Positions 8,814-18,010 of a stretch of 64,000 nt of DNA are shown here, piece by piece. Location: assembly GCF_024347655.1 (NCBI RefSeq), contig NZ_AP025515.1:1054001-1118000 (forward strand), written 5' to 3'. Positions within the stretch are counted from its first letter, which is position 1. Each line of letters starts with the position of its first letter. The stretch is from Vibrio toranzoniae (GTDB lineage Bacteria > Pseudomonadota > Gammaproteobacteria > Enterobacterales > Vibrionaceae). The notes beneath the pieces were generated by a model that was given only the letters and a program-made list of their open reading frames with translations, did not search any database and was not told where the DNA came from. The translations under genes and the position numbers were made by a program.

Positions 8814-10994
8814 TTGGAACTAAGTTCTATTTCAAAGCAAAAACAAATATATGCCCAACTATCACAGGCTTGCTTCACAGACCCATTTGCATTTTTAGGG
8901 CCATACCTACCTTCTGAGCAAGGTGCATTACGTGTATGGATTCCTGGGGCAGATAAAGTCGAATTGATTGTTGGAAAGGAACCTCGTATAGAGTTAGCGC
9001 GAGAGGGTGAAAGTGGTTTCATTCTTAAGCAGGAAAGAGACTTACGCTTTACTCACTATAAGCTTGCAGTGGATTGGGCTGGGGTAGAGCAGGTCATCGA
9101 TGATCCATACCAGTACCATGATCTGTACGCGAGCTATGAAGATCTTCATACACCGAAAGATATGTATCATCACATGGGGGCTCAGTTTATTACGCTAGAG
9201 CGTGATGGGCAGACGATTTCAGGTACGCGTTTCTTGGTGTACGCTCCGCATGCTACAGCGGCAAGCTTGGTGGGAAACTTCAACGCTTGGGATGGTCGTC
9301 GTCACCCGATGCAACGTCTGGACTACGGTATGTGGGGCCTATTCATTCCTGACCTGGAAGAAGGCGCTCAATACAAGTTTGAATTAAAAGGACCAAATGG
9401 CGAAGGCTTACCACACAAAGCTGACCCATGGGGTTTCTACTCCGAGCAATACCCCTCGTTCTCATCTGTGACTTATGATCACGCTCGTTACGAGTGGCAA
9501 GATGCTAAGTGGCAGAATCGCCCAGTGACGCAAAAGCGTAAAGAAGCGCTTTCATTCTATGAACTGCATGCTGGTTCTTGGAAGCGGAACGCTGAAGGTG
9601 AATCCTTAAATTACCGTGAGCTAGCAGCAGAGCTGATTCCATACCTTACGGATCTTGGTTACACGCACGTTGAATTGATGCCAGTTTCAGAGCACCCATT
9701 TTATGGCTCTTGGGGCTATCAGCCAGTAGGTCTATTTGCACCAACCAGCCGCTTCGGTTCACCAGATGACTTTAAATACTTCGTAGACCAATGTCACCAA
9801 GCCGGTCTTGGTGTGGTACTTGATTGGGTTCCAGCTCACTTCCCAAGTGATGATCATGGCTTAGCAAACTTCGATGGTACGCCATTGTTCCATGACCCGG
9901 ATCCTCGTCGCGGCTGGCACCAAGACTGGAATTCGTACATCTATGATTTAGGTCGTGAACATGTACGTCGCTTCTTAGTCTCTAATGCACTTTACTGGTT
10001 CGAGCAATTCCACATTGATGGCATTCGTGTTGATGCAGTCGCTTCAATGCTATACCTCGATTACTCGCGCAGTCATGATCAATGGATTCCAAATGTAGAT
10101 GGTGGTAACGAAAACTACGACGCTATCGCAACGCTGAAGTGGATGAACGAAGAAGTTTACAAACACTTCCCAAATGCGATGACGATAGCTGAAGAGTCAA
10201 CGGCTTTCCCTGGTGTTTCAGCCCCCACTTTTATGGGCGGCTTAGGCTTCGGCTTTAAGTGGAATATGGGTTGGATGCACGATAGTTTGTCTTACATCCA
10301 AGAAGACCCAATTAATCGTAAATATCACCACAATACAATTACGTTCCCACTGGTTTACGCACACAGTGAGAACTACGTATTGCCTCTGTCTCACGATGAG
10401 GTGGTTTACGGTAAAGGTTCTATCCATAACAAGATGCCTGGTGATGAATGGCAGCAAACGGCTAACTTACGCGCTTACATGGGCTACATGTACGCACAGC
10501 CGGGTAAGAAATTGAATTTCATGGGGACTGAATTTGGCCAGACGGCGGAATGGAACCATGATGACCAGCTGCAATGGTTTTTGTTAGATTATGACCGCCA
10601 TCAAGGTGTTCAACGCTTGACCAAAGATTTGAACAACCTATACCGCTCTGAAGCCGCTATGCACGACCTTGATTTTGACCCGAAAGGCTTTGAGTGGCGT
10701 CTTCAAGACTCTGCAGAAGCAAGTGTCTTAGCTCATGAACGTATTAGTGACTCTGGTGAGCGTGTCTTGGTGGTATCTAACTTTACCCCTGTTCCTCATG
10801 AGCACTTCCGTTTAGGCGTTCCAGCACAAGGCAAGTACTCACTCTTGTTGAATACGGACTCGACTGATTACGCTGGTAGTGGTTTTGAAGTGAAGCAGAC
10901 TGCTGAAATTGAATCCGTAGAAAGCGAAGGCTTAGACACATCGATCGAGCTACGCCTACCACCGTTATCGACGATTTTCTACAAGCTCAATTAG
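8814..10994 (+). CDS. glgB: 1,4-alpha-glucan (glycogen) branching enzyme
   Basis: A GH13 branching enzyme that makes alpha-1,6 branch points in glycogen. I place the start at TTG 8814, seven bases after AGGGAG, which gives 726 residues (E. coli GlgB has 728). The frame is open further upstream, but that part overlaps the terminator hairpin. It has a CBM48-like N-terminal region, then the GH13 barrel with nucleophile about D407 (GIRVDAVASMLYLDYSR), acid/base about E460 (TIAEESTAFPGV) and the HD pair of SHDEVVYGKGS. These numbers are two higher than the E. coli residues D405 and E458. No glgA, glgC or glgX is nearby, so here it travels with the maltodextrin genes. Confidence 0.94.
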   Translation: MELSSISKQKQIYAQLSQACFTDPFAFLGPYLPSEQGALRVWIPGADKVELIVGKEPRIELAREGESGFILKQERDLRFTHYKLAVDWAGVEQVIDDPYQYHDLYASYEDLHTPKDMYHHMGAQFITLERDGQTISGTRFLVYAPHATAASLVGNFNAWDGRRHPMQRLDYGMWGLFIPDLEEGAQYKFELKGPNGEGLPHKADPWGFYSEQYPSFSSVTYDHARYEWQDAKWQNRPVTQKRKEALSFYELHAGSWKRNAEGESLNYRELAAELIPYLTDLGYTHVELMPVSEHPFYGSWGYQPVGLFAPTSRFGSPDDFKYFVDQCHQAGLGVVLDWVPAHFPSDDHGLANFDGTPLFHDPDPRRGWHQDWNSYIYDLGREHVRRFLVSNALYWFEQFHIDGIRVDAVASMLYLDYSRSHDQWIPNVDGGNENYDAIATLKWMNEEVYKHFPNAMTIAEESTAFPGVSAPTFMGGLGFGFKWNMGWMHDSLSYIQEDPINRKYHHNTITFPLVYAHSENYVLPLSHDEVVYGKGSIHNKMPGDEWQQTANLRAYMGYMYAQPGKKLNFMGTEFGQTAEWNHDDQLQWFLLDYDRHQGVQRLTKDLNNLYRSEAAMHDLDFDPKGFEWRLQDSAEASVLAHERISDSGERVLVVSNFTPVPHEHFRLGVPAQGKYSLLLNTDSTDYAGSGFEVKQTAEIESVESEGLDTSIELRLPPLSTIFYKLN

Positions 10995-11030
10995 CCTATA
11001 AGTGAAATTAACCAGCGGTTAAAATAAGGA

Positions 11031-11055
11031 ATGGGAGCACTAGTCTCCCATTTTT
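11031..11055. terminator. Terminator between glgB and the TetR gene
   Basis: ATGGGAG/CTCCCAT stem followed by TTTT on the plus strand. It lies between the convergent glgB and TetR-family genes and can serve glgB. Confidence 0.8.
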
Positions 11056-11074
11056 ATTGCTTAAAAACTCTTTC

Positions 11075-11545
11075 TTACGGTGCTCTAAGGTTCGTTAATT
11101 GTAGAAGGGATCTACCTAGAACGATCTCAATGATTTGTTGAGCATCTTCACCAAAACTTTCCATCATTTTGTGACGAAATACGCCATTAACCTGTAGGTT
11201 AAGTTCTTCAGAAGCTGGGTTCTGTGAGGCATGGAAAAACATAAGCTTGATAGCGTTTTTGAATGGCTTGTCATTCAACGCTGCTTTCCAAGAATCATAG
11301 AATGCAGACTTCGTAGAGAAATCTAAAGGTGCCATCATAATAGACAAAACATGTTCGTGTAGAACAGATCTTATTGCACGTGTTGAAGGAAAATATCCCT
11401 GTAAAGTTGTGAGGCTAACGCCCGTTTCTTGAGCAATCCTTGCATAGGTGAGCGCTTCGTGTCCTTCAGATAGAAACAGCTGTAATACAATGTTGTTGTA
11501 TTTCTTTTGGTTTTCTATTTTCTGTAGTTGAGTTATTCGAGCCAT
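11075..11545 (-). CDS. Short TetR/AcrR-family transcriptional regulator
   Basis: A 156-residue protein with a TetR-type DNA-binding N-terminus. The helix-turn-helix is at about residues 33-60 (YARIAQETGVSLTTLQGYFP), preceded by a basic helix. The ligand-binding part (about residues 70-156) is shorter than the usual 120-150 residues, so the protein is small for this family, although nothing looks frameshifted. It follows the ECF transporter genes on the same strand, but a terminator at 11698-11723 separates them. It could regulate that transporter or an unlinked target; the sequence does not decide. Its ligand is unknown. Confidence 0.8.
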   Translation of the reverse strand: MARITQLQKIENQKKYNNIVLQLFLSEGHEALTYARIAQETGVSLTTLQGYFPSTRAIRSVLHEHVLSIMMAPLDFSTKSAFYDSWKAALNDKPFKNAIKLMFFHASQNPASEELNLQVNGVFRHKMMESFGEDAQQIIEIVLGRSLLQLTNLRAP

Positions 11546-11697
11546 TACAAACCTATATTAGGTGTGACATTCTGTATAGAAATTACGGAAAGTGGATGTT
11601 AACAAAATCTCGAACCATAGACCTTAAAAAAACAAAAAATCGCGCATAAAAAAATATAATTAATACATATTTTAGACTAATTTATTGTTTATTTAAA

Positions 11698-11723
11698 AAA
11701 GACCGCTTTATCAAGCGGTCTTT
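11698..11723 (-). terminator. Terminator of the ECF transporter operon
   Basis: AAAGACCGCTT/AAGCGGTCTTT stem with a 4-base loop. On the minus strand it runs into a T-rich tract. It lies about 40 bases after the ecfT stop. Confidence 0.85.
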
Positions 11724-11759
11724 AGGGTGTTTATTAATGTTTTATATTGTTGTACGAGT

Positions 11760-12599
11760 CTAGAAAGGGTACCAGAACAGTTGCGCTTCGAGTACTCGCT
11801 TTGCGATAGCGACTACCACTACTAATGTAATGACAGCGAGACAAAGGAAGTCAACACGCTGCAAAGGTGCGTAGCTATACCAAGTCCGATCTTTGTGTCT
11901 GCCAAAGCCTCGTAACGTCATCGCATTTGAAATTTCGTCTGCGCGGTCCAAGCTAGAGAAAATGAGCGGCCCTAGAACCTTAGCTACGTTTTTAATGCGA
12001 GTTACTAGGGGGGCTTTCTTCGAAAGCTCTACACCACGAGCTTGTTGAGCATGCATGATATTAATAAAATCTTTTTTTACTTCCGGCAAATAACGCAGTG
12101 TTAAGCTTACCGCATAGGCGATTTTATATGGAACGCCGATACGATTGAGGCTCGCTGCAAACTCCGTTGGGTGCGTGGTGAAGACAAAGATCAGCGCTAT
12201 CGGGAACATACTCATGTATTTGAGTGTCACGGTAACTAAATAAAACAGTGTCTCTTGGCTCAATGAGTAATTGCCAGGAAGCGTCAGTAATAACGTTTCA
12301 CTGCCGATAAGTTCAGTACCTTGCTGCGGCGCAAGCAGGTACATGAACAAAGCGTTCAAGCTTAATACACTCGCTGTACCCACTAACAAAGGCTTATATA
12401 CGCGCACTGGCACATTGGTGAGCTTTAATAGATATAAGCCCATCAAGATCAAAACAACGATGAGTCTGAGATCGAACGTTGTAAGTACAACGGTTACCCA
12501 AGCTAAAAACAGCGCAAACTTGGTGACGCCATTGAGAGCGTGCAGCGGCGATTTAGTATCAATGTAATTGATGCCGAATTTTACTTTTGATGCATTCAT
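11760..12599 (-). CDS. ecfT: ECF transporter transmembrane subunit (EcfT)
   Basis: The membrane scaffold of an energy-coupling-factor importer, linking the substrate-binding S subunit to the ATPases. The 279 residues contain several hydrophobic segments (about residues 25-60, 70-95, 105-150 and 245-265). The CbiQ/EcfT cytoplasmic coupling region holds an A-R-G motif (HAQQARGVEL, about residue 185) and a second one (MTLRGFGR, about 228). The start overlaps the stop of the ATPase gene by four bases (ATGA), so the two are translationally coupled. The 3' end is followed by a terminator. Confidence 0.9.
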   Translation of the reverse strand: MNASKVKFGINYIDTKSPLHALNGVTKFALFLAWVTVVLTTFDLRLIVVLILMGLYLLKLTNVPVRVYKPLLVGTASVLSLNALFMYLLAPQQGTELIGSETLLLTLPGNYSLSQETLFYLVTVTLKYMSMFPIALIFVFTTHPTEFAASLNRIGVPYKIAYAVSLTLRYLPEVKKDFINIMHAQQARGVELSKKAPLVTRIKNVAKVLGPLIFSSLDRADEISNAMTLRGFGRHKDRTWYSYAPLQRVDFLCLAVITLVVVVAIAKRVLEAQLFWYPF

Positions 12600-14290
12600 T
12601 GAGTGCTTCTCTCGTAGTCGATGAAGTACTGCATAAATGCATTGGTGTCGTCGATTTTCATCATGGTCGCGAGTTCATAAAGGCTGGTAGTACAAAGATT
12701 TGCGCGTTCTAACAGCGATGGCTGACTGAATACTTCCGTCATCGCGGCATTGGCAATCAGCTTGCTGTCTGCAATCACGATTGAGCGTGTGGTGTACTCT
12801 AGAACGAGGTGCATGTCGTGTGAAATGATCACAACGGTGATTCCCAAGTTGCGGTTGAGTTTTTGAATAAACGCCAGCATCGATGTGTAGTTACGGTAAT
12901 CTTGACCAGCGGTCGGCTCATCTAAGATCAGAAGTTCAGGCTCTAAAACCAAGATAGACGCTATTGTTACGCGCTTTTTTTGGCCGTAGCTCAGTGCTTC
13001 GATTGGCCAGTGGCGGAACTTGCTCAAGCCACAAAGCTCAAGAACGTTTTCTACTTTCTCTTTGATTTCGTCTTCTGTAACGCCACGGTTACGAAGGCCA
13101 AACGCGACCTCGTCAAAAATCATATGATGCGAGATCATATGGTTCGGGTTCTGCATTACGACACCGACTTTCTGACTTCTTTCGAAGATGGAAAGCTCAG
13201 ATAAGTCTTCGCCGTTCAGATACGAAGAGCCCGAATCCGCGTCAATCACACCCATGATAATCTTGGTGATGGTCGATTTGCCGGAGCCGTTTTTACCGAG
13301 TATCGAAACAAACTCACCCTTGCCAATCTTAAAGCTGACATCTTCGAGTGCGTTTTTTTCACCGTCGTAAGAGTAAGTCAGGCCATGCACTTCGAGCAAA
13401 GGTTGATACTGCTTTTCAGCAACAGGAGTAGGGCGTTCAGCAAACCAAGATTGAACCGTAGGACGGAACCTTTTGTAGTCCAAAGCTTTGAGGTTGGACA
13501 GCTTGTCTTCGCTTGTTAAAGGCGCTTTGGCTGCTTTAAGGGCTGATAGGTAAAGCGGTTCACGAATACCGTGTGTCTCAAGCAGTTCAGAAGCCAAGAT
13601 TTCATCGGGTGTCATGTCTGCAACGATTTCGCCGCGTTCCATTAAGATCACACGATCAATATCGCGATGCAGAACATCCTCAAGGCGGTGTTCGATAATC
13701 ACGATAGTCTTGTTGGTTTCTTTATGAAGTTGGTCGATGATCTCAATCGTTGCCTTGCCTGTTTTAGGGTCAAGGCTGGCTAGAGGCTCATCAAACAGCA
13801 AGATATCAACGTCATCAACTAAGATACCCGCTAACGATACGCGTTGCTTTTGACCTCCTGAAAGGTCGTGGGGAGATCGATCAAGCATATCCGCTAAGTC
13901 GACCATTTTTGCTGTCGACTTAACAAGAGGATACATATCGATGTTCGACATCAACTGGTTTTCCAATGCGAAAGCGATATCTTCACCGATACTTAAACCC
14001 ACAAATTGGCTGTCCGTATCTTGCAATACCGTGCCGACTTGCTCGGTATAGTCGTGCATTGAAAATTCAGAGATGTTCTTGCCGTTGATCTCTAAAGAAC
14101 CGGTGACCTCACCTTTAATAGCATGAGGTATCAAACCATTCAGACACTGGCCTAGGGTAGATTTACCACTGCCACTTGGCCCAATAATGACGATTTTCTC
14201 TCCTTTCTCTATCCTTAGATTGATATTTTTTAGCGTCGGTTTATCCAGCGACTCATATCTAAAAGAGAAGTTCGAAAATGCTATAGTCAT
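12596..14290 (-). CDS. ECF transporter ATPase, fused A1-A2 halves
   Basis: Two ABC ATPase domains in one 564-residue chain, equivalent to EcfA1 plus EcfA2. The first half has Walker A GPSGSGKSTLG (about residue 37), signature LSGGQKQRV and Walker B ILLFDEP. The second half has GKNGSGKSTI (about residue 336), a slightly degenerate signature LSYGQKKRV and Walker B LLILDEPTAGQD. The fused arrangement recalls the YkoD type. It powers uptake through EcfT and the S subunit. It starts 6 bp after the S-subunit gene and overlaps ecfT. The substrate cannot be read from the ATPase. Confidence 0.92.
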   Translation of the reverse strand: MTIAFSNFSFRYESLDKPTLKNINLRIEKGEKIVIIGPSGSGKSTLGQCLNGLIPHAIKGEVTGSLEINGKNISEFSMHDYTEQVGTVLQDTDSQFVGLSIGEDIAFALENQLMSNIDMYPLVKSTAKMVDLADMLDRSPHDLSGGQKQRVSLAGILVDDVDILLFDEPLASLDPKTGKATIEIIDQLHKETNKTIVIIEHRLEDVLHRDIDRVILMERGEIVADMTPDEILASELLETHGIREPLYLSALKAAKAPLTSEDKLSNLKALDYKRFRPTVQSWFAERPTPVAEKQYQPLLEVHGLTYSYDGEKNALEDVSFKIGKGEFVSILGKNGSGKSTITKIIMGVIDADSGSSYLNGEDLSELSIFERSQKVGVVMQNPNHMISHHMIFDEVAFGLRNRGVTEDEIKEKVENVLELCGLSKFRHWPIEALSYGQKKRVTIASILVLEPELLILDEPTAGQDYRNYTSMLAFIQKLNRNLGITVVIISHDMHLVLEYTTRSIVIADSKLIANAAMTEVFSQPSLLERANLCTTSLYELATMMKIDDTNAFMQYFIDYERSTQ

Positions 14291-14296
14291 TATCGC

Positions 14297-14845
14297 TTAT
14301 GCCTCAGTCAGGTTACGGCTTTGTTTGTTACGCTTAGCGACTGATTTTAGGATCAGGAAGCCAACAACTGCGATCAGAACGGTATTACCCGCTGCGATGA
14401 TAGACAGTTGAGTAAAGACTTTGGTAAACGGTTCTGCGTATAGAATGGTATCTAGGAATGCGGAACAGCCGTAGCCGACAACGTTACCTGCGAGAGCAAG
14501 CACGACAAATAGCGCGAAATCTTTCATTGGCAGTTCGCCTTGTTGAAGACGGTTTTTAGTCATCATAGGGAATAGACCAATAACCATCCCAACGATACCT
14601 GAACCCAATACCCACGTTAGCCATACGCCCCAACCTGCGAATAAGTCTGTTACCCAGTGGCCGATAAAGCCAACCAGGAAGCCAACAATCGGGCCGAACA
14701 AAACAGAAAACAGTGCTAGGACTGCCATTGCTGGTTTCAATGTTGTGTTAGCAAACACTGGGACACCAAACATAGGTAGACCACCAATGCCGTACAGTGC
14801 CGCGCCAATGGCGATAACGACGACTGTCTTCGCTGAAAAGTTCAT
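14297..14845 (-). CDS. UPF0397-family ECF transporter S component
   Basis: The substrate-binding membrane subunit of the ECF importer, 182 residues, starting MNFSAKTVVVIAIGAALYGI. This start is preferred over longer in-frame ones because it has a GAGG ribosome site and gives the standard UPF0397 length. About five or six hydrophobic segments are visible, with GFIGHWVTDLFAGWGVWLTW in the middle and a basic tail. UPF0397 belongs to the broad ECF riboflavin-transporter-like S family, but I know of no proven substrate for this group. It is the first gene of the S-A1A2-T operon. Confidence 0.88.
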   Translation of the reverse strand: MNFSAKTVVVIAIGAALYGIGGLPMFGVPVFANTTLKPAMAVLALFSVLFGPIVGFLVGFIGHWVTDLFAGWGVWLTWVLGSGIVGMVIGLFPMMTKNRLQQGELPMKDFALFVVLALAGNVVGYGCSAFLDTILYAEPFTKVFTQLSIIAAGNTVLIAVVGFLILKSVAKRNKQSRNLTEA

Positions 14846-15162
14846 TAGGTAACCTCGAATACTGAAAGATAAAGAACGAATATTCGCCATTATTAATATT
14901 CGTCTCAATGAGAACGTTTTTTGGGCAAATATGAAAAATAAGGCGCGCATTATACAGTAGAACCCTTCCATAAGGGAAGATAAGTGTCTAGATGTCTAAA
15001 ATTCCATCTGAACGCCTAAATATGATGAAAAATGCGTAATTTCACGATTAATTGAGCAACAAAAAAGCCAGAACGTGTCTGGCTTTTTCATTTATATCAA
15101 CAATATGTTAGGTCCAATTGAGGGCTAAGTGCCGTTAATTTAGTGACCTAGAGAGCAGTGAC
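14846..15162. promoter_or_regulatory. Leader and promoter of the ECF operon
   Basis: Minus-strand promoter with a perfect -10 TATAAT (plus-strand 14949-14954) preceded by TG at the extended position. The leader of about 95 nt contains the palindrome CGAATATTCG (14877-14886) and a second AATATTCG (14895-14902), so it can fold or bind a dimeric regulator. I looked for TPP, FMN, cobalamin and preQ1 riboswitch hallmarks and did not recognise any. Confidence 0.6.
15064..15089. terminator. Terminator downstream of the HlyD-family gene
   Basis: AAAGCCAGA/TCTGGCTTT stem with a short loop, flanked by A- and T-runs. It can serve the minus-strand HlyD/DUF3302 operon that ends at 15163. Confidence 0.85.
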
Positions 15163-16293
15163 TTAGTGATCTAGGTATAAAAAATTCTGCCAGCTCTTCA
15201 TGCGAATAAGGACCTTACGCATGATAGACACGTGAGTGAAGCTGTCTGAATAAACAGCAACCTCAACCGCGGTACCCATAGGTAACTGGTACTCCGACAG
15301 ATCGTCCGTTATGGATAACTTAACAAATACACGACCGTTAGTGCGTAGTGCATCAGTACCTAATAGTGCGCCTCTAGCTTGGAATTGACTCTCTCCAATT
15401 GCTGGAATTACTTCGTCAATACGTCCTTTAAAGACTTTCCCTGGTAGCGCTCTGAATAAAAACTCAGCTTCGTAGCCAGGCTTTAGACGTTGTAACGAGT
15501 TTTGTCTGAATGCTGCGGTATAGAATTGATCTTCGGTGTGAACAAAAGTCATAACTGGAGCGAGAGGAAGTGGGACTGACATTACGCCAGGGCGGAGAGC
15601 TAACTGAGTCACGTAACCATCGGTTGGTGCTCTAACTACGGTTTGCTCAAGGTCAAACTTAGCTTTACGCAATTCAGCTAATAAGCTTAAAACGGCTGTG
15701 TTTTCGCCACCTATTTCAGAATCTAAGGCTATTTTTGCTTGTTCTAGGCTAGCGTCGGCAACTTTGACCGCTGCTTCCGATGCCTTATAAGCTTGCCTGC
15801 GAGTGTCGAGTTGTTGCTCGGTAAAGGCCCCGCTATCATAACCACGTTTATAACGAGAGAATTCACGCTGGGCTTTATCTCTCTCTGCTATCGCTTTGAT
15901 TCTTGCGGCCTCTGCTTCAGCTACTTCTGATTCCATCCCAAGAGCACCTTGGCTTGCTTCTTTTACTTTAGCCTCTAATCTTGCGACTTCAGCTTCGAAT
16001 GGAACAGGATCGATTTTAAAAAGTATATCCCCTTGTTTAAGAGGCTTGTTTGCCTTTACAGGCACTTCGATAACTTTACCTCTAACGCCTGAAACGACAG
16101 GCGTTGTCGAGTAAACTTGGTTACCTATTTGCGTGAAAGGGTGGTTGTAGTTCATCAGCAGGATCAAAGTTCCTATGATGATAACACCACCAAGAACAGC
16201 CGTTGGTACAGTCCACTTGTTTAGCGGGATCTTAAATACTTTGAATATGGTGATGCAAAGTGCCGCATAGGTCATTATCAGCAGTAAATCCAT
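15163..16293 (-). CDS. HlyD/EmrA-family membrane fusion protein, YibH-like
   Basis: A periplasmic adaptor of 376 residues. It has one N-terminal membrane helix (about residues 20-48), a biotinyl-lipoyl-like half (VRGKVIEVPVKANKPLKQGDILFKID), a long coiled coil (about residues 85-200), the second lipoyl half (VVRAPTDGYVTQLALRPG) and a beta-barrel region. No inner-membrane exporter lies nearby. Instead it is coupled to a DUF3302 gene: its ATG overlaps the upstream stop as TAATG. This matches the yibH-yibI pair of E. coli, whose function is not settled. An adaptor role in efflux or envelope transport is inferred. Confidence 0.88.
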   Translation of the reverse strand: MDLLLIMTYAALCITIFKVFKIPLNKWTVPTAVLGGVIIIGTLILLMNYNHPFTQIGNQVYSTTPVVSGVRGKVIEVPVKANKPLKQGDILFKIDPVPFEAEVARLEAKVKEASQGALGMESEVAEAEAARIKAIAERDKAQREFSRYKRGYDSGAFTEQQLDTRRQAYKASEAAVKVADASLEQAKIALDSEIGGENTAVLSLLAELRKAKFDLEQTVVRAPTDGYVTQLALRPGVMSVPLPLAPVMTFVHTEDQFYTAAFRQNSLQRLKPGYEAEFLFRALPGKVFKGRIDEVIPAIGESQFQARGALLGTDALRTNGRVFVKLSITDDLSEYQLPMGTAVEVAVYSDSFTHVSIMRKVLIRMKSWQNFLYLDH

Positions 16294-16688
16294 TATTTAG
16301 CCTCCTGATCTTGAACGTTATTTGTCTCTTTCTCTGGACTGCTTTGCTCAGTACTCGCTTGCTTGAGTTGTACGATTTCTTCCTGAAGGGTACTCACTTG
16401 ATCGATGAGAATATCGACGCGATGATGAATGTCGTGTTGCTCTTCTTCTAATTTAGCGAAGCCCCAACCGCGATCTTTGCGCCATAACGTGGCCCAAATC
16501 CAGAGAAACGGCCATATTGCGTGTAAGGTGAATAGGCTAACCCAGCCTGAGACGTGAATAGCATCTTGATGAGGGTGGTTACGTTCTTTTGCTATTTCAT
16601 AGGGAATATCGTGAATAACGATGATGCCGTAAAAGATTACTAATGCTACGAATACAAGTAAACCTAGTGCAAAGTAGTCTAAAAACAT
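16293..16688 (-). CDS. DUF3302 membrane protein, YibI-like
   Basis: A 131-residue inner-membrane protein of the DUF3302 family. I start it at the ATG (MFLDYFALGLLVFVALVIFY) because GGAAGGA lies seven bases upstream; a TTG inside that Shine-Dalgarno is less likely. It has two hydrophobic segments (about residues 5-27 and 45-68), then a charged C-terminal coiled coil (about 80-120). It is translationally coupled to the HlyD-family gene and probably anchors or partners it. The biochemical role is unknown. Confidence 0.85.
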   Translation of the reverse strand: MFLDYFALGLLVFVALVIFYGIIVIHDIPYEIAKERNHPHQDAIHVSGWVSLFTLHAIWPFLWIWATLWRKDRGWGFAKLEEEQHDIHHRVDILIDQVSTLQEEIVQLKQASTEQSSPEKETNNVQDQEAK

Positions 16689-16991
16689 AACAGATCCTTC
16701 CAATGATAGATATTAGTTATAAATATATTACGCTATGATCCAAGTAATTGTTATAGAAATGATTTACCAAGCTGAAAATAAATGTGTTTGCTTTTAACAC
16801 GAGTACTACCCTTGTTAAATCTTATAAAACCCTATTCACGTTTAGCTAGGAAGCTTCGGTTATCTTGGTTGGAGTTGTCAGAACGGAATTTTGTCGTAAA
16901 CCTATTCACTCGTAATTGTTAACAACCAGAAATTGAAGTGATGAAGATTATTATTTTTAGTGAAACGCATAACTACTGAGGATAAACACGG
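16689..16991. other. Divergent intergenic region
   Basis: 303 bp between the divergently transcribed DUF3302 and EamA genes. It is AT-rich and must carry both promoters, but I do not recognise a specific operator or RNA. Confidence 0.5.
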
Positions 16992-17900
16992 ATGTATATC
17001 GGGGAATTAGCGGCCATAGGTGCTGCGATTGTGTGGGCCTGCGCGACATGGATTTATGGGCAATTCGGACATCGCTTTTCAGCTATGCAGCTTAATATTG
17101 TTAAGGGTATTGTGGCTTCAGGCATGATGCTGCTTGTGATGCCTTTTATCCCAATGCCTGAATTTGAACTCAGTGCCAACCATTTTTGGATATTGGCTAT
17201 TTCGGGGGTTATTGGCATCGCTATTGGCGATAGTGCTTATTTCTCGGCATTGAAAAGAATCGGTGCCAATAAGACCTTGTTACTTGAGTCTTTAGCTCCT
17301 CCTCTTTCTGGCGTACTGGCGTTAATGTTCCTTGGTGCCGCGTTGACGTTACAAAGCTGGTTTGCTGTCGTAATAACGACGGTAGCGGTGACGTTTGTCG
17401 TCTTTCAACCGTCTGGGCTAGCGGGTGATGACTCTCTTTATAATGACAAAGTACAATGGAAAGGTATTGGATTTGGGCTTGTGGCGAGTGTGTGTCAGGC
17501 TTCAGGCGTAGTCATTTCTCATTACGCTCTTGTGGCGGGCGATCTTCCCCCATTGCTAGGGGCATTGATTCGCCTGACCGTCGGTGTACTTGCTGTGATG
17601 TTCATTATTCCTTTTGTTGAGAGTAAGCCTTACTCATCTATAAAAAGAGATTTATGGGAAATGACGAAGCTCGACAAACTTTGGCTATCAGGGGCGATAT
17701 TTGTTGGAACGTTTTTGGCGTTGTGGCTTCAACAAGTTGCGTTGAAAAATGCTAACCCTGCTGTCGCACAAACGTTGATAGCGACTAGCCCAGTCTTTAT
17801 TTTGGTGATTTATGCCTTACAAGGAGAAAGAGTCTCAAAACAGAGTGTTATTGGGACAATTGCTGCTTTAGGTGGAATCTCTCTTTTTTTCTATCAATAG
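16992..17900 (+). CDS. EamA/DMT-family transporter
   Basis: A 302-residue drug/metabolite-type permease with two EamA repeats and about ten hydrophobic segments. The first repeat covers about residues 1-140 and the second about 155-300 (ending VFILVIYALQGERVSKQSVIGTIAALGG). The ATG follows AACTACTGAGGATAAACACGG, with GAGG at a normal spacing. Members export or import small metabolites such as amino acids or nucleotides; the substrate cannot be assigned. It stands alone between divergent and convergent neighbours. Confidence 0.88.
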   Translation: MYIGELAAIGAAIVWACATWIYGQFGHRFSAMQLNIVKGIVASGMMLLVMPFIPMPEFELSANHFWILAISGVIGIAIGDSAYFSALKRIGANKTLLLESLAPPLSGVLALMFLGAALTLQSWFAVVITTVAVTFVVFQPSGLAGDDSLYNDKVQWKGIGFGLVASVCQASGVVISHYALVAGDLPPLLGALIRLTVGVLAVMFIIPFVESKPYSSIKRDLWEMTKLDKLWLSGAIFVGTFLALWLQQVALKNANPAVAQTLIATSPVFILVIYALQGERVSKQSVIGTIAALGGISLFFYQ

Positions 17901-18010
17901 TTCTTTTTCTATTCTATCAATGGTTCTATTTTCTATAAGTAGCGGTATGCTGGTCCATTGTGACCTTAGAGGGAGTGAAGGAACAGAGCGTTATTTACAT
18001 AGTATGAATA

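Noticed and set aside
14846..14950. Vitamin riboswitch in the ECF operon leader.
   Set aside because: I looked for conserved TPP, FMN, cobalamin and preQ1 elements and found only short AT-rich palindromes; a model search would be needed to be certain.
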